Source: Fibrobacter sp. (GTDB lineage: Bacteria; Fibrobacterota; Fibrobacteria; Fibrobacterales; Fibrobacteraceae). Taken from it: a stretch of 64,000 nucleotides of DNA. The stretch covers positions 1 to 64,000 of the forward strand of contig JAGCPF010000042.1 in NCBI GenBank assembly GCA_017642335.1. The letters are read 5' to 3'. Shown here piece by piece: positions 31,083 through 40,486 of this stretch (positions within the stretch are counted from its first letter, which is position 1; every line of letters begins with the position of its first letter). The notes under the pieces were generated by a model that saw only the letters and a list, made by a program, of their open reading frames with translations, ran no database searches and was not told the origin of the DNA. A program made the position numbers and the translations under genes.

Positions 31083-31805
31083 CTAGTAAATGGGCTCGTA
31101 GAGGCTGTCGTCCAGGCGGGAATACGACTGGTGGTATTCCTTGTCGAGCCAGTACATCGCGAGTTTCTTGTTCGACCAGCTCTTCTTCACGGCGATAGAT
31201 TCGATGCCCTTCGTAATCAACGGGAGCGTCTGCGGCAGGTTCAGTTTCCAGACGGAATCGTCCCACTCGAAAATCATGATGGGCACCTTGGGGCTCGTCG
31301 CAAGGCCGATGCTGCCACGGTCGTTCTTCACTTCCATCGGGCCGAGTTTCAGCCTTGTAAGCCTGTCGACCATGCCGCTCTTCGAAAGCAACAGGTAGAC
31401 CATCTTGTCGTCCGGGCCGGCGAACAGGTGTTCGCGCTCGTAGAGGCGGTACAGGAGGATAGCGTAGACCTCGTAAAACTGGCAGGTGTCCAGGTTTTCC
31501 GCGGTGTATGTCCGGGCATGCTGTTCCAGCGAGTCAATCCAGTATTCCGAGGTATCCGTCATCATGGCAAGCAGGGTGTCGGCAGCGACATTCATGCGGA
31601 TGGCGTTCTGGAAGTTCACGAACATCTGTTCCAGCAGGGCCTTCTTGTCTTGTTCGCGTTCCTTGTACTTGGCCTCCTTGGCCGATGCGGAATCAGAACG
31701 CTGGGCAGAAGGGTCCGCATTGCCTGAAGAACCGGCACAGGAAGCAAACACCACGAGGAAAGCCACGGACAGGGCACAAAGAATTGTATTTTTTAAAGCA
31801 TGCAT
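31083..31805 (-). CDS. Lipoprotein, 240 residues, first gene of the PorU-like group
   Basis: ATG at 31805 begins a lipoprotein signal (NTILCALSVAFLVVFASC), followed by a Ser/Lys-rich linker and a mixed alpha/beta domain with no recognised family (TCQFYEVYAILLYRLYERE, KVPIMIFEWDDSVWKLNL). AGGT precedes the start. The start codon directly abuts the divergent start codon at 31800, so the two genes have overlapping control regions if both starts are right. Confidence 0.72.
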   Translation of the reverse strand: MHALKNTILCALSVAFLVVFASCAGSSGNADPSAQRSDSASAKEAKYKEREQDKKALLEQMFVNFQNAIRMNVAADTLLAMMTDTSEYWIDSLEQHARTYTAENLDTCQFYEVYAILLYRLYEREHLFAGPDDKMVYLLLSKSGMVDRLTRLKLGPMEVKNDRGSIGLATSPKVPIMIFEWDDSVWKLNLPQTLPLITKGIESIAVKKSWSNKKLAMYWLDKEYHQSYSRLDDSLYEPIY

Positions 31806-32291
31806 CGCGATACCTATCTTAGAATGACGCTGGACGAATTGCTCAGGGCATGTACGCTCAAGGGTTTCCAGGGCAGCGGGCCGGGAGGCCAGCACCGGAA
31901 CAAGACCAACACGGGCGTCATACTCACCTTGCGGGATTACAATTTAGAAATCAAATCCTGCGAAGGCAGGAGCGCGAAGGAAAATAAGACGCATGCACTG
32001 CGCAGAATGCAAATGGCCCTCGCCCTCAGGGTCCGGGAGACGCCGCCTGCAACCGAAATCCCCTTCCCCGGCAGCAACGGGCACATCCAGCCCTCGAACG
32101 CCCTGTTCCCCCTGTTCATCGCCCACGTTTTCGACCGGATCGCGCAAAAGAACGGCGACACGAAGGAAGCGGCCCAGGCATTCGGGCTCACCCCGAGCGC
32201 GCTCGTGAAAATCATCCGGCAAGACAAGGCCTGCGCCGAAAAGCTGCAAAACAACCGCCAATCGGCAGGAAAGAGCAAGCTACACCTGTAA
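31800..32291 (+). CDS. Release-factor-like (GGQ) ribosome-rescue protein
   Basis: A 163-residue protein with GSGPGGQHRNKTNTGV, the GGQ loop that triggers peptidyl-tRNA hydrolysis in release factors, followed by the RF-1 domain core (EGRSAKENKTHALRRMQMAL). It lacks the codon-reading domains of RF1/RF2, so it resembles ArfB/PrfH-like rescue factors. The C-terminus is basic (SAGKSKLHL), as expected for binding the mRNA channel. The start may instead be ATG at 31824, which would avoid overlap with the divergent lipoprotein. Single-gene unit. Confidence 0.82.
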   Translation: MHRDTYLRMTLDELLRACTLKGFQGSGPGGQHRNKTNTGVILTLRDYNLEIKSCEGRSAKENKTHALRRMQMALALRVRETPPATEIPFPGSNGHIQPSNALFPLFIAHVFDRIAQKNGDTKEAAQAFGLTPSALVKIIRQDKACAEKLQNNRQSAGKSKLHL

Positions 32292-32417
32292 CCGGCCCCA
32301 AAAAAAGCGACGTCGGAAAAGCACGCCACAAAAAAATTCACTTTTTTTAGAAAAAGGCCGAAAAAAAACCTCCTTAAAGCGTCTATAAGGACACGGACCA
32401 TTCCACAAGGAGGTTAT

Positions 32418-33668
32418 ATGAGTCCAAAAAAGAAGCAAAAAGCCGGCGCCAAGGCGATTTTCTCCGCCCTGACAGCCGCCACCCTCATCGCCGCAGGTTC
32501 CCTGACAGCTTGCAGCAACGACTCCAGCAGTTCGAAGCCGCAGACCATCGAGATGTCGAAGGTGTCCGTCGAACTCGCCTATACGGCCACCCCGAGGCTC
32601 GACAGCATCGTGCTCGACTGCATCGGTGCCGACACCCTGCACATCGTGCAGGACAGCAAGGACAGCAGCTTCGAGCTCGACCTGTTCCCGCACGACAGGT
32701 GGGTGCTTTCGGCCAAGCTCTACGCGAACGGGGGTCTGATGCAGGAAGGCGAGATCGTGACGAAGATCGAGGCCGGGAGTTCCGTCGACGTGACCATCCC
32801 CCTGCATGCCATCGTGGGGTTCGTGTACGTGGAGATTCCCCTCGGATTCGGCAACCCGTCCGGAGTGGCTAGCGGAACGCTCACCCTCGCCACCGACGAC
32901 ACGAGCTACAGCTACAAAATGACGATAGACGGGGTCAACGCGGTGTTCTCCAGCGGCATGCTCCCCCTCGGCAAGACATACGAGTTGAGCCTGCTCCTCA
33001 AGGACAATGCGGGAAAGACCATCTACAGCCTGCAGGATTCGTTCCTGCTGACCGAAGACTCCCCCGTTCCCGACTTCGCGGTGAAGTCGATTCGTTCCAA
33101 GGTGCAGCTCGCCGTCTCCGCGGCTGACGAGGTAAACAAGGAGCTTTCGCTGCGCCTGCCCGGCCATTTCCGCTACCCCACGTCCGGCGACATCGTCGTT
33201 ACCGAGGTGTTCACCGCCGTCAACACGAAGGACTCCGCGCAGTACGAGTTCGTCGAGCTGTACAACGGCAGCCTCGACACGCTTAGCCTGGAGGGGTGCA
33301 CCATCGGCACAACATCCGTGGCGAGCAGTTCCTGCGCCATCGTGCCGGCACGCATCAATCCGGGAGACGTCCTCGTATTGGGAGAGCTCGGCGAAAGGAC
33401 GCCCGAAGCATACCGCAACACCGAAAAGTGGAAGGCGCTCGGCAACTCCAAGGGTTCCATCGTCCTGCAGTGCATGGGAGCCGTCCTCGATTCCCTGTAC
33501 TACGCCGACAAGCCCGACTCGCTGCACCTGGAGGTCATCCCGGCCATGGGTTCGAGCAAGTACGGGCAAAGTTCCCAGCTGAATATCCGCAAGTGGCAAA
33601 AGCGCGACAGGGCCGATTCCTGGTGCCTGAGCGAACCTACGCCCGGAAAGCTTGACTACTGCGAGTAA
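32418..33668 (+). CDS. Lamin-tail-domain lipoprotein
   Basis: A 416-residue protein. AAGGAGG lies five bases before the ATG. The signal peptide ends in a lipobox (GSLTAC) followed by a Ser-rich spacer. Residues ~250-380 match a lamin-tail domain: DIVVTEVFTAVN, QYEFVELYNGSLDTLSLEG, INPGDVLVLGE. In bacteria these domains occur in secreted nucleases and surface proteins, probably for binding. The first half is beta-rich and unrecognised. It stands alone. Confidence 0.8.
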   Translation: MSPKKKQKAGAKAIFSALTAATLIAAGSLTACSNDSSSSKPQTIEMSKVSVELAYTATPRLDSIVLDCIGADTLHIVQDSKDSSFELDLFPHDRWVLSAKLYANGGLMQEGEIVTKIEAGSSVDVTIPLHAIVGFVYVEIPLGFGNPSGVASGTLTLATDDTSYSYKMTIDGVNAVFSSGMLPLGKTYELSLLLKDNAGKTIYSLQDSFLLTEDSPVPDFAVKSIRSKVQLAVSAADEVNKELSLRLPGHFRYPTSGDIVVTEVFTAVNTKDSAQYEFVELYNGSLDTLSLEGCTIGTTSVASSSCAIVPARINPGDVLVLGELGERTPEAYRNTEKWKALGNSKGSIVLQCMGAVLDSLYYADKPDSLHLEVIPAMGSSKYGQSSQLNIRKWQKRDRADSWCLSEPTPGKLDYCE

Positions 33669-33886
33669 CCTGGCGCCGAAAGCACAGACAAACTAACAAT
33701 TCCGAAAAAGCGTCCCCGCCACCGGAAGCCCCGAGGATGTTTTTTCTCTTTTCTCGTTCCCCTTTTTTAAGGAAAAAAGAGGAAAATCACCCCTAAACCA
33801 AACTTTTTGGGCTAAAGGCAAAAATTGACACCCGATTTTTGTTATTTTTGCCCACGAAAAAATAAACATAATTATAGGATAGAAAC

Positions 33887-34354
33887 ATGGCTTACCTGAA
33901 CAAAGTGATGCTTATTGGAAATATCGGCAAGGACCCTGAAATTCGCGCCAACCCCGTTGGACGCAAGCGCGTCTCGTTCTCCCTCGCCACCTCCCGCCGC
34001 TACCGCGACAACAACGGCGAAACCAAGGAACAGACCGACTGGCACAATATCGTTGGCTGGGGCAAGATTGCCGACATTATCGAACAGCTCGGAGTCCGCA
34101 AGGGCATGAGCCTCTATGTCGAAGGCACCCTCACCAACCGTAGCTGGACCGACCAGACCACGGGCCAGAAGCGCTACGCCACCGAAGTCAACATGGACAC
34201 GTTCCAGTTGCTCACTCCGCGCGGTCAGGGCGGCGCCCCGAACGGCGGCTTCAGCCAGGGCAACGGCTACAACCAGTCCAACAGCTACAGCCAGTCCTCC
34301 GCTCCAGCATACGACGCCCAGATGCCGGAAGGTGACGACGACCTCCCGTTCTAA
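33887..34354 (+). CDS. ssb: Single-stranded DNA-binding protein
   Basis: A 155-residue SSB: an OB-fold over residues 1-108 (NKVMLIGNIGKDPEIRANP, TDWHNIVGWGKIADI, YVEGTLTNRSW), a Gly/Asn/Gln/Ser-rich linker, and the acidic tip DDDLPF that binds replication and repair partners. It coats single-stranded DNA as a tetramer. The next gene starts five bases after its stop and may be co-transcribed. Confidence 0.97.
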   Translation: MAYLNKVMLIGNIGKDPEIRANPVGRKRVSFSLATSRRYRDNNGETKEQTDWHNIVGWGKIADIIEQLGVRKGMSLYVEGTLTNRSWTDQTTGQKRYATEVNMDTFQLLTPRGQGGAPNGGFSQGNGYNQSNSYSQSSAPAYDAQMPEGDDDLPF

Positions 34355-34359
34355 GGCCT

Positions 34360-35346
34360 ATGAATACGCAGGTTGCCGAAATCGCATTGATGTTCGTTCT
34401 CCCGCTCGGGATTACGTTCGTCACGATACTCATGTCCGCATCCGCCGCGACGCGAAACCAGAAACTCTTGGGGACGCTGCTCTCGCTGTTCCTCGTGGCA
34501 ATAGACTGCATTTTCTATTTCATGAAGAACACCATCGTCACCTATAACACGGACGGTGGCGTGCTTCTCGCATTCGCGAGCATGTTCCTTTTCGGCATCC
34601 TGTACGTCATCCGCAGCGAAGACAGCGCGGCCAAGGCCGGCAACTCGATCTTCGCGGCACTGATGCTCGTCGGGTTTATCGGTATCGCCTACTGGGAACG
34701 CCCGACGCTCATCATCACCTCCGACAAATCCGCATCCGAGATTGCCGAACTCAACGCAAAATACCAGGATTACATTCAGTCGTTTAGCAACGGCGAAGCC
34801 GCGAAAGAAGTTGGCACGTCAGGGACTGTGGTCCGCACAGGGACACACCTCTCGACCGGCCATGCTAGTACAACAGAAACATACGAAAACGCCAAGCCCG
34901 GTTCGCCCGAAGCTGCCAAAGGCCGACTGAACAGCTACATCACCGAGACGGACAAGGTCATTGAGCGCATGCAGTCTATCGCTGAGGCCATCAACGAGTT
35001 CGAGCTCATTCCGCCGAACATCAGCGAAGCCGACCGCGAAGCCCGTAGCCAGCAGGCACTCGCCATCAACAACAACGCGACAGCGCTGAACCGAAAGACG
35101 CTCGGGCTATTCCACCCGCACAGCGCAAGCGAAGCGCATTCCGAACTCATCCAGGCCACGGAATGCCTCAGGCTCGCCGCTTACTCCCTGTATACCTATT
35201 CCCTGCAAGAGAGTTCCGAGGAACAGGTCAAACAGTACCAGCAGGCCCGCGACCAGCTCGGCCAAACAAGAGTTTATCTGGGACGTTTCCAGAACAACAT
35301 CAACAATCTAGTTTCAAACTATCAACCTCAACAAGAAGAAGAGTAA
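34360..35346 (+). CDS. Membrane protein with N-terminal helices and a helical soluble domain
   Basis: A 328-residue protein with four hydrophobic segments in the first ~115 residues (ALMFVLPLGITFVTILM, LLSLFLVAIDCIFYFM and two more) followed by a long helical domain rich in Glu, Gln and Ala, ending in an acidic tail. No known family. It lies between ssb (5-nt gap) and asd (8-nt gap), suggesting an operon, but these genes share no obvious pathway. Confidence 0.72.
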   Translation: MNTQVAEIALMFVLPLGITFVTILMSASAATRNQKLLGTLLSLFLVAIDCIFYFMKNTIVTYNTDGGVLLAFASMFLFGILYVIRSEDSAAKAGNSIFAALMLVGFIGIAYWERPTLIITSDKSASEIAELNAKYQDYIQSFSNGEAAKEVGTSGTVVRTGTHLSTGHASTTETYENAKPGSPEAAKGRLNSYITETDKVIERMQSIAEAINEFELIPPNISEADREARSQQALAINNNATALNRKTLGLFHPHSASEAHSELIQATECLRLAAYSLYTYSLQESSEEQVKQYQQARDQLGQTRVYLGRFQNNINNLVSNYQPQQEEE

Positions 35347-35354
35347 GGTTAATT

Positions 35355-36377
35355 ATGATTCGCAACGTAGCCATCATGGGCGCAACCGGCGCCGTCGGCC
35401 AGGAAATCCTTTCCATCCTCGAGGAACGTAACTTCCCGCTGCAGAGCCTCAAGCTACTCGCCTCCGAGCGTAGCGCAGGCAAGGAATTCAAGTTCAAGGG
35501 CGAAACACTCAAGTGCGAAGTCCTGAACAAGGATTCCTTCAAGGGCATCGACCTGGTGCTCAGCTCCGCCGGTGCCGCAATTTCCCAGGAATTCGCCCCC
35601 ATCGCCGTCGAAAACGGCGCCGTGGTCGTCGACAACACGAGCTTCTTCCGCATGGACCCGAAGGTCCCGCTGGTCGTGCCCGAAGTGAACCCCGAAGACA
35701 TCAAGCTCTACAAGGCTGAATTCGGCGGCAAGGGCATCATCGCCAACCCGAACTGCACGACCATCATGATGGTCGTGGTCTTGAACCCGATCGAAAAGAT
35801 TTCTCACATCAAGAAGATTCACATTTCTTCTTACCAGAGCGCGAGTGGCGCAGGCGCCATCGCCATGGAAGAACTCAAGCAGCAGTACAAGGACATCCTC
35901 GAGACCGGTACTACCACGCACATCAACAAGTTCCCCTTCCAGCTCGCGTACAACGTAATTCCGCAGATCGACAAGATGACGGAAAACGACTACACCAAGG
36001 AAGAGATGAAGATGTTCAATGAGACGCGCAAGATTATGCACTCCGACGTCCGCACGAGTGCCACCTGCGTGCGCGTGAGCTCGCTGCGCTCTCACTCCGA
36101 ATCTGTGTGGTTCGAAACGGAACGTCCGGTGTCTGTGGAAGAAATCCGCAACGCCCTCAAGAACGCTCCGGGCGTGACCCTCAAGGACGACCCGCAAAAC
36201 TACGTTTACCCGATGCCGCTCGAAAGCGCCGGCAAGGACAACGTGTTCGTTGGCCGTATCCGCAAGGACCTCGCCGACGACAACAGCAACACGCTGTGGC
36301 TCACCGGCGACCAGATTCGCAAGGGTGCCGCCCTCAACGCCGTGCAGATCGGCGAGATTCTCGCAAAGGGCGTGTAA
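35355..36377 (+). CDS. asd: Aspartate-semialdehyde dehydrogenase
   Basis: A 340-residue enzyme starting at ATG 35355: NADP-binding IMGATGAVGQEIL at the N-terminus, the active-site Cys in ANPNCTTIMM (about residue 134) and the substrate-binding stretch near SSYQSASGAGAIAMEEL. It reduces aspartyl phosphate to the semialdehyde, the branch point to lysine/diaminopimelate, threonine and methionine. A strong terminator follows. Confidence 0.96.
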   Translation: MIRNVAIMGATGAVGQEILSILEERNFPLQSLKLLASERSAGKEFKFKGETLKCEVLNKDSFKGIDLVLSSAGAAISQEFAPIAVENGAVVVDNTSFFRMDPKVPLVVPEVNPEDIKLYKAEFGGKGIIANPNCTTIMMVVVLNPIEKISHIKKIHISSYQSASGAGAIAMEELKQQYKDILETGTTTHINKFPFQLAYNVIPQIDKMTENDYTKEEMKMFNETRKIMHSDVRTSATCVRVSSLRSHSESVWFETERPVSVEEIRNALKNAPGVTLKDDPQNYVYPMPLESAGKDNVFVGRIRKDLADDNSNTLWLTGDQIRKGAALNAVQIGEILAKGV

Positions 36378-36410
36378 TCCGAGAGTCATCCTGATTCATA
36401 CGCATATTTA

Positions 36411-36442
36411 AAAAGCCGTCCCGCCAAAAGGACGGTTTTTTT
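36411..36442 (+). terminator. asd terminator
   Basis: GCCGTCC / GGACGG stem with an 8-nt loop followed by seven Ts. Confidence 0.88.
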
Positions 36443-36483
36443 CATAATTGAAAAGATCCATGTGTAAATCTATATTTGAGTGT

Positions 36484-37794
36484 ATGAATTACAAGAAAAT
36501 CCTTCCCTTTTTGATTTCTTCCGCATTCCTGTTCGCAGCATGCGGTGACGACAGTTCTTCCACCTCCGCGGATCCTTCTACCGAAGAATCTTCCGAATCC
36601 CAAGACAGTTCGTCCTCCAAGGGCGAAGCCAAATCTTCATCTTCGAAAAAGGACACAGCCGAATCCTCATCGTCAAAAAAAACTGACGCCAAGTCTTCGT
36701 CCTCGAAAAAAGACGACACAGAATCATCCTCGTCCAAGAAAACCTCAGACAAGTCATCTTCCAGCCAAGACAAGGCATCAACACCTTCGTCCGACAAGCC
36801 TTCCGAGGGAAAACGCGCAGCGAAACTGGAAGACCTCGAAAAGAACTATGAACTCAAGCTGTTTGACCAGACAGTTTACCTTTCCACCGGCAGCAAGCAG
36901 GGGGTTATAGCCCTCCGCATTCCGAACGAATTGTGGGCGGTTACCTATACAGATTTTGCCAATGGCGTGGTGAGTTTTGAAAAGGACAATACGGGCTTGC
37001 AGTATAGCGAAACCGATGCCGCCAACAAGATTGCGGAAAAAGTAAAAGAAGGCTTCAAGATTTCGTTCGTGGTCGATAAAGACGGTAAAGTCCTGTACTC
37101 CGTCGACGATTCGGAAGACTACAGCGAAGCGGTAAAGGCCAGCGTCGCTGTCCAGAAGGGCAAGATTTCCAAGGCCGAAAATATCCAGGATAAAATCTAT
37201 GAATGTGCCGATGGCGATTCTACGAAAATCTTCAAGTTTTTCGACAACTCGTATATCTGCGAAACTTCGGTCGACGACAGTGTGATGAACTGGCATGCTG
37301 GCCGTTACGATATCCAGCGCAGCACCCTGTTGATGCGCCCGTTACATCATTACGCAGGTTGGTTGCGTACGATGTTCAATTATTCCGTGGGTACCGACAA
37401 TACAATCACGACGTTCAAGGGCGAGATTATGAACTGTACGGTCAAAGATGTCGAGTACGATTACGAAAAGGCCGAGGATTTTGTCGGCGAATGGGTGGCG
37501 ACCAACGATGGCGTGGAATGGACGTTCTCCCTGAATGCTGATGGGACCTCCAAACTGGAAGCCTTCGAAGACGGAGAGAAAGTCGAATACAAGTCGGGGA
37601 CTTGGGAAATTTACGGCTACTACATGTTGATTAACAACAAGATGTACATGCATCCGGGCAGTACACCGAGCATTTACGGACAGTTGCAGACAGGACCAAT
37701 TGACCGTAAAACCGGCAAGATCAGCGGTTTCTCGTACATCCATTCCGACCCGGATACGCCGCACATTCCTACCTCGTTCGAGCCGTCAAAATAA
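36484..37794 (+). CDS. Lipoprotein with Ser/Lys-rich repeat linker
   Basis: ATG at 36484 (in-frame codons exist upstream from 36448). Signal peptide with lipobox (LFAAC), then about 70 residues of repeating SSSSKK(D/T) blocks, a style typical of surface lipoproteins in this organism. The remaining ~320 residues are beta-rich; the last part (VGEWVATNDGVEWTFSLNADGTSKL) resembles a lipocalin-like repeat also seen in the lipoprotein at 44884. The function is unknown. The TPR gene follows with a 10-nt gap, probably one operon. Confidence 0.75.
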   Translation: MNYKKILPFLISSAFLFAACGDDSSSTSADPSTEESSESQDSSSSKGEAKSSSSKKDTAESSSSKKTDAKSSSSKKDDTESSSSKKTSDKSSSSQDKASTPSSDKPSEGKRAAKLEDLEKNYELKLFDQTVYLSTGSKQGVIALRIPNELWAVTYTDFANGVVSFEKDNTGLQYSETDAANKIAEKVKEGFKISFVVDKDGKVLYSVDDSEDYSEAVKASVAVQKGKISKAENIQDKIYECADGDSTKIFKFFDNSYICETSVDDSVMNWHAGRYDIQRSTLLMRPLHHYAGWLRTMFNYSVGTDNTITTFKGEIMNCTVKDVEYDYEKAEDFVGEWVATNDGVEWTFSLNADGTSKLEAFEDGEKVEYKSGTWEIYGYYMLINNKMYMHPGSTPSIYGQLQTGPIDRKTGKISGFSYIHSDPDTPHIPTSFEPSK

Positions 37795-37804
37795 GAGGAC
37801 TCAT

Positions 37805-38791
37805 ATGAAAAAAATAATCCTGTTCCTGTTGGCCCTGTTCGCGGTCCCTGCATTTGCCCAAGCGGACAATCCGCTTGAAAAAGCGATGAAGACCATGAAA
37901 GATTCCAAAATCCTATACAAGGTCGAATGGCTTTCAAAACCTGTCCCGGTTCCGGACCGGAGCAAGATGTTGAACTTAATCGTCCATCGCAAAAAAAGCG
38001 GAGATAGGTACATAGTCAATTCGTTTGATATGAACGCGGAAGCCAAGAAGGAATTCGACAAGGCCGAAAAGTATTTCAACGCCAAGGAAATGCCGAAAGC
38101 GCGTGAATCGTACAAGCGTGTGATGCTCCTGGATCCGAGTGCGACGTATATGAAGACATTCGTTGCCCAGACCTATGGCATGGAACAGAATTGGGACATG
38201 GCGGAATCCTGGTACAAGAAGTCCATCGAGTCGAACTACGTGGATTACCTTGCGCACTGGCTGCTTTCGGATGTCTATTTGCAGAAGGGCGAAAAGAAAA
38301 AGGCCCTGGACGAAATTTCCATTGCGAAGGTTTTGAACCGCAACAATCCCAGGCTCGAGGAAAAGCGCAGAAAGATTTACGCCGCCAATGGCCTTAGAGC
38401 CGACAGCTGGGAGTTCAACCCGCAAGTCCGCCTGAGCCGCGATTCTTCGGGCGCCGTGACAATCGAGGCAGATTCCCTTTGGATGTACTACGCGTTCATC
38501 CGTGCGGCCTGGGAGTTCGAGCCGGAATACCAAAAACGGGCAAAAACATTGCCTGAACCGCCCGAAGAAATGTACCGCGAATGGCTGATGGGGCTTATTC
38601 CGGCGATGGAAAAGCACCTAAATTCCTTTGAAGTCCTAAAAAGGTTCGACAAGGTCCTTTCAGCGAAGAAAATCAGTCTGTTTGTCTATTACGAAATCTA
38701 CCTCCCGGACCATCCGGCATCGGTGTTCCAATTGGACAAGAACCTGATAGAGCTTACGAAAGACTACTTGATCTGGATAAACCAGAAGTAA
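37805..38791 (+). CDS. Exported TPR-repeat protein
   Basis: ATG at 37805 follows AGAGGA. Signal peptide (KKIILFLLALFAVPAFAQA), then three TPR-like helix pairs at about residues 80-190 (AEKYFNAKEMPKARESYKRV, AQTYGMEQNWDMAESWYKKS, LSDVYLQKGEKKKALDEIS). TPRs mediate protein contacts; this is likely a periplasmic scaffold. The C-terminal half is helical and unrecognised. Confidence 0.78.
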   Translation: MKKIILFLLALFAVPAFAQADNPLEKAMKTMKDSKILYKVEWLSKPVPVPDRSKMLNLIVHRKKSGDRYIVNSFDMNAEAKKEFDKAEKYFNAKEMPKARESYKRVMLLDPSATYMKTFVAQTYGMEQNWDMAESWYKKSIESNYVDYLAHWLLSDVYLQKGEKKKALDEISIAKVLNRNNPRLEEKRRKIYAANGLRADSWEFNPQVRLSRDSSGAVTIEADSLWMYYAFIRAAWEFEPEYQKRAKTLPEPPEEMYREWLMGLIPAMEKHLNSFEVLKRFDKVLSAKKISLFVYYEIYLPDHPASVFQLDKNLIELTKDYLIWINQK

Positions 38792-38796
38792 AAAAA

Positions 38797-38821
38797 GCCT
38801 GCTTGCGAGCAGGCCTTTTTT
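38797..38821. terminator. Bidirectional terminator between TPR gene and putP
   Basis: GCCTGCT stem with a TGCG loop, A-run on the left and T-run on the right, placed between convergent genes. Confidence 0.9.
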
Positions 38822-38839
38822 AGATGAAAGGTAAATTTA

Positions 38840-40381
38840 TTACAGCTTTATATCGCTCAGGCGCGTGTGCTCCACTGCATCGAACTCGTCCTGGATTTCC
38901 TTGCTCGGAGTCTTGGTGCAAAGGCTCACGATGACGATAGTCGCGAAGGAGAGAACGAAGCCGGGCACGAGTTCGTAAATCTGGAAAATCTCGGCGGAGA
39001 ATCCGGAGAGGTAGAACTTCCACACGAACGTCGTGATGCCGCCGACGAGCATGCCCGCGATGGCGCCCGGAAGCGTGGTACGCTTCCAGAACAGGGCAAG
39101 GAGCATAATCGGGCCAAAGCAGGCGCCAAATCCGCCCCAGGCGAAGCTCACAAGGCTCATCACCACATCCAAGAAGCTCTTGCCCTGTTTAGCGCCGTCG
39201 GCGCCGGGCGCCCCCTGCATGGCGACAATCACGGCAATCAAAGTAATGAGCACGACCACGCCGCGGCTGACCCACATGACTTCCTTGTTGCTCGCATTCT
39301 TGCGGAACAGGTGCTTGTAGAGGTCGTTACTGAAGGCGGAAGCCGAAACCAGCAGCTGCGAGTCGGCGGTACTCATGATGGCAGCAAGGATGGCTGCCAT
39401 GAGGATGGCGGCAATCGCCGGGTGGCAGAGCGTCTGGCACAAAATCATGAAGATGCGTTCCGGGTCGGCGACGGTGATGCCGTGCGCTTCCACGTAGTAG
39501 CGGCCGAGAATGGCGATCATGATGGCGGCACCGAGGCAGATGGAAACCCAGGTCATGGCGACGCGGCGCGAGAACTTGATGTCTTCGGCGTTCTTGATGC
39601 TCATGAAGCGCACCAGGATGTGCGGCATGCCGAAGTAGCCGAGGCCCCAGGCGAGGCTAGAAATCAACGCAATCAGGCCGATAGACTTGCCGGTGGTAGC
39701 GTTCGTGAACAGGCTCATCAGGTAGGGATTCTGCGCGTTCACGGCATCCATGGTGGCCGCAAAACCGCCCGAGCCGGCCATGATAATCGAGGGAATGGCG
39801 ATGACGGCGATAAGCATCATGGTCGCCTGGATAAAGTCCGTCCAGCACACGGCGAAGAAGCCGCCCATGAAGGTGTAGCTCACCACGACGACTGCACCGA
39901 TGATAAGGCCGGTGGTGTAGTTCATGCCGAAGATGGTGCCGAAGAGCTTGGCGCTAGCGACAAAGCCCGAAACCGTATAGAACAGGAAGAACGCGAGAAT
40001 GAAAATCGAGGCGATGACGCGGATGATTCCCTTGTTGTCGCGGAAGCGGTTTGCAAAAAAATCGGGCAGCGTGATGGAATCGCCGCAGAAGTGGCTGTAC
40101 TTGCGGAGCCTGCGGCCCACGATTTTCCAGTTGAGGTACGTGCCGATGACGAGGCCGATACCGATCCACGCTTCGGAGAAACCGCTCACGAAGATGGCGC
40201 CGGGGAGGCCCATCAAGAGCCAGCCGCTCATGTCGGAGGCCTGTGCGGACATGGCCACGACCCACTTGTTCATGCCGCGGTTGCCGAGGTAGTAGGCGTT
40301 CAGGCTGTTCGCCTTTTTAGAGAAGTAAAAACCGATGCCGAGCATCATCAGCAGGTAAAGGATAAAGACAGTCAATACCAT
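38840..40381 (-). CDS. putP: Sodium/proline symporter, PutP-type SSS family
   Basis: A 513-residue protein with about 13 membrane helices and the PutP signature stretches: YYLGNRGMNKWVVAMSAQAS, ASDMSGWLLMGLPGAIFVSG, ITLPDFFANRFRD and STADSQLLVSASAFSNDLYK. It imports proline (possibly another small solute) with Na+. ATG at 40381 has AGGGAG upstream; longer in-frame starts would add a non-conserved lead. It is transcribed alone towards the bidirectional terminator. Confidence 0.88.
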   Translation of the reverse strand: MVLTVFILYLLMMLGIGFYFSKKANSLNAYYLGNRGMNKWVVAMSAQASDMSGWLLMGLPGAIFVSGFSEAWIGIGLVIGTYLNWKIVGRRLRKYSHFCGDSITLPDFFANRFRDNKGIIRVIASIFILAFFLFYTVSGFVASAKLFGTIFGMNYTTGLIIGAVVVVSYTFMGGFFAVCWTDFIQATMMLIAVIAIPSIIMAGSGGFAATMDAVNAQNPYLMSLFTNATTGKSIGLIALISSLAWGLGYFGMPHILVRFMSIKNAEDIKFSRRVAMTWVSICLGAAIMIAILGRYYVEAHGITVADPERIFMILCQTLCHPAIAAILMAAILAAIMSTADSQLLVSASAFSNDLYKHLFRKNASNKEVMWVSRGVVVLITLIAVIVAMQGAPGADGAKQGKSFLDVVMSLVSFAWGGFGACFGPIMLLALFWKRTTLPGAIAGMLVGGITTFVWKFYLSGFSAEIFQIYELVPGFVLSFATIVIVSLCTKTPSKEIQDEFDAVEHTRLSDIKL

Positions 40382-40486
40382 TTGACATTCTCCCTGAAAT
40401 GTGATTTCTTCTAAAATAAGATATTTTGCGCTGCGATTTCCCACGAGAGCGTTATTTTTTCTAAATAAAAGAGCCTAGATACGAAC

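Noticed and set aside
32280..33599. A 439-codon open frame opposite the lamin-tail lipoprotein
   Set aside because: Antisense to a gene with a perfect ribosome-binding site and lipobox; no motifs.
38867..40414. A 515-codon open frame opposite putP
   Set aside because: Antisense to a multi-spanning transporter; very His/Asp/Glu-rich and charged throughout, as expected from reading membrane helices backwards.
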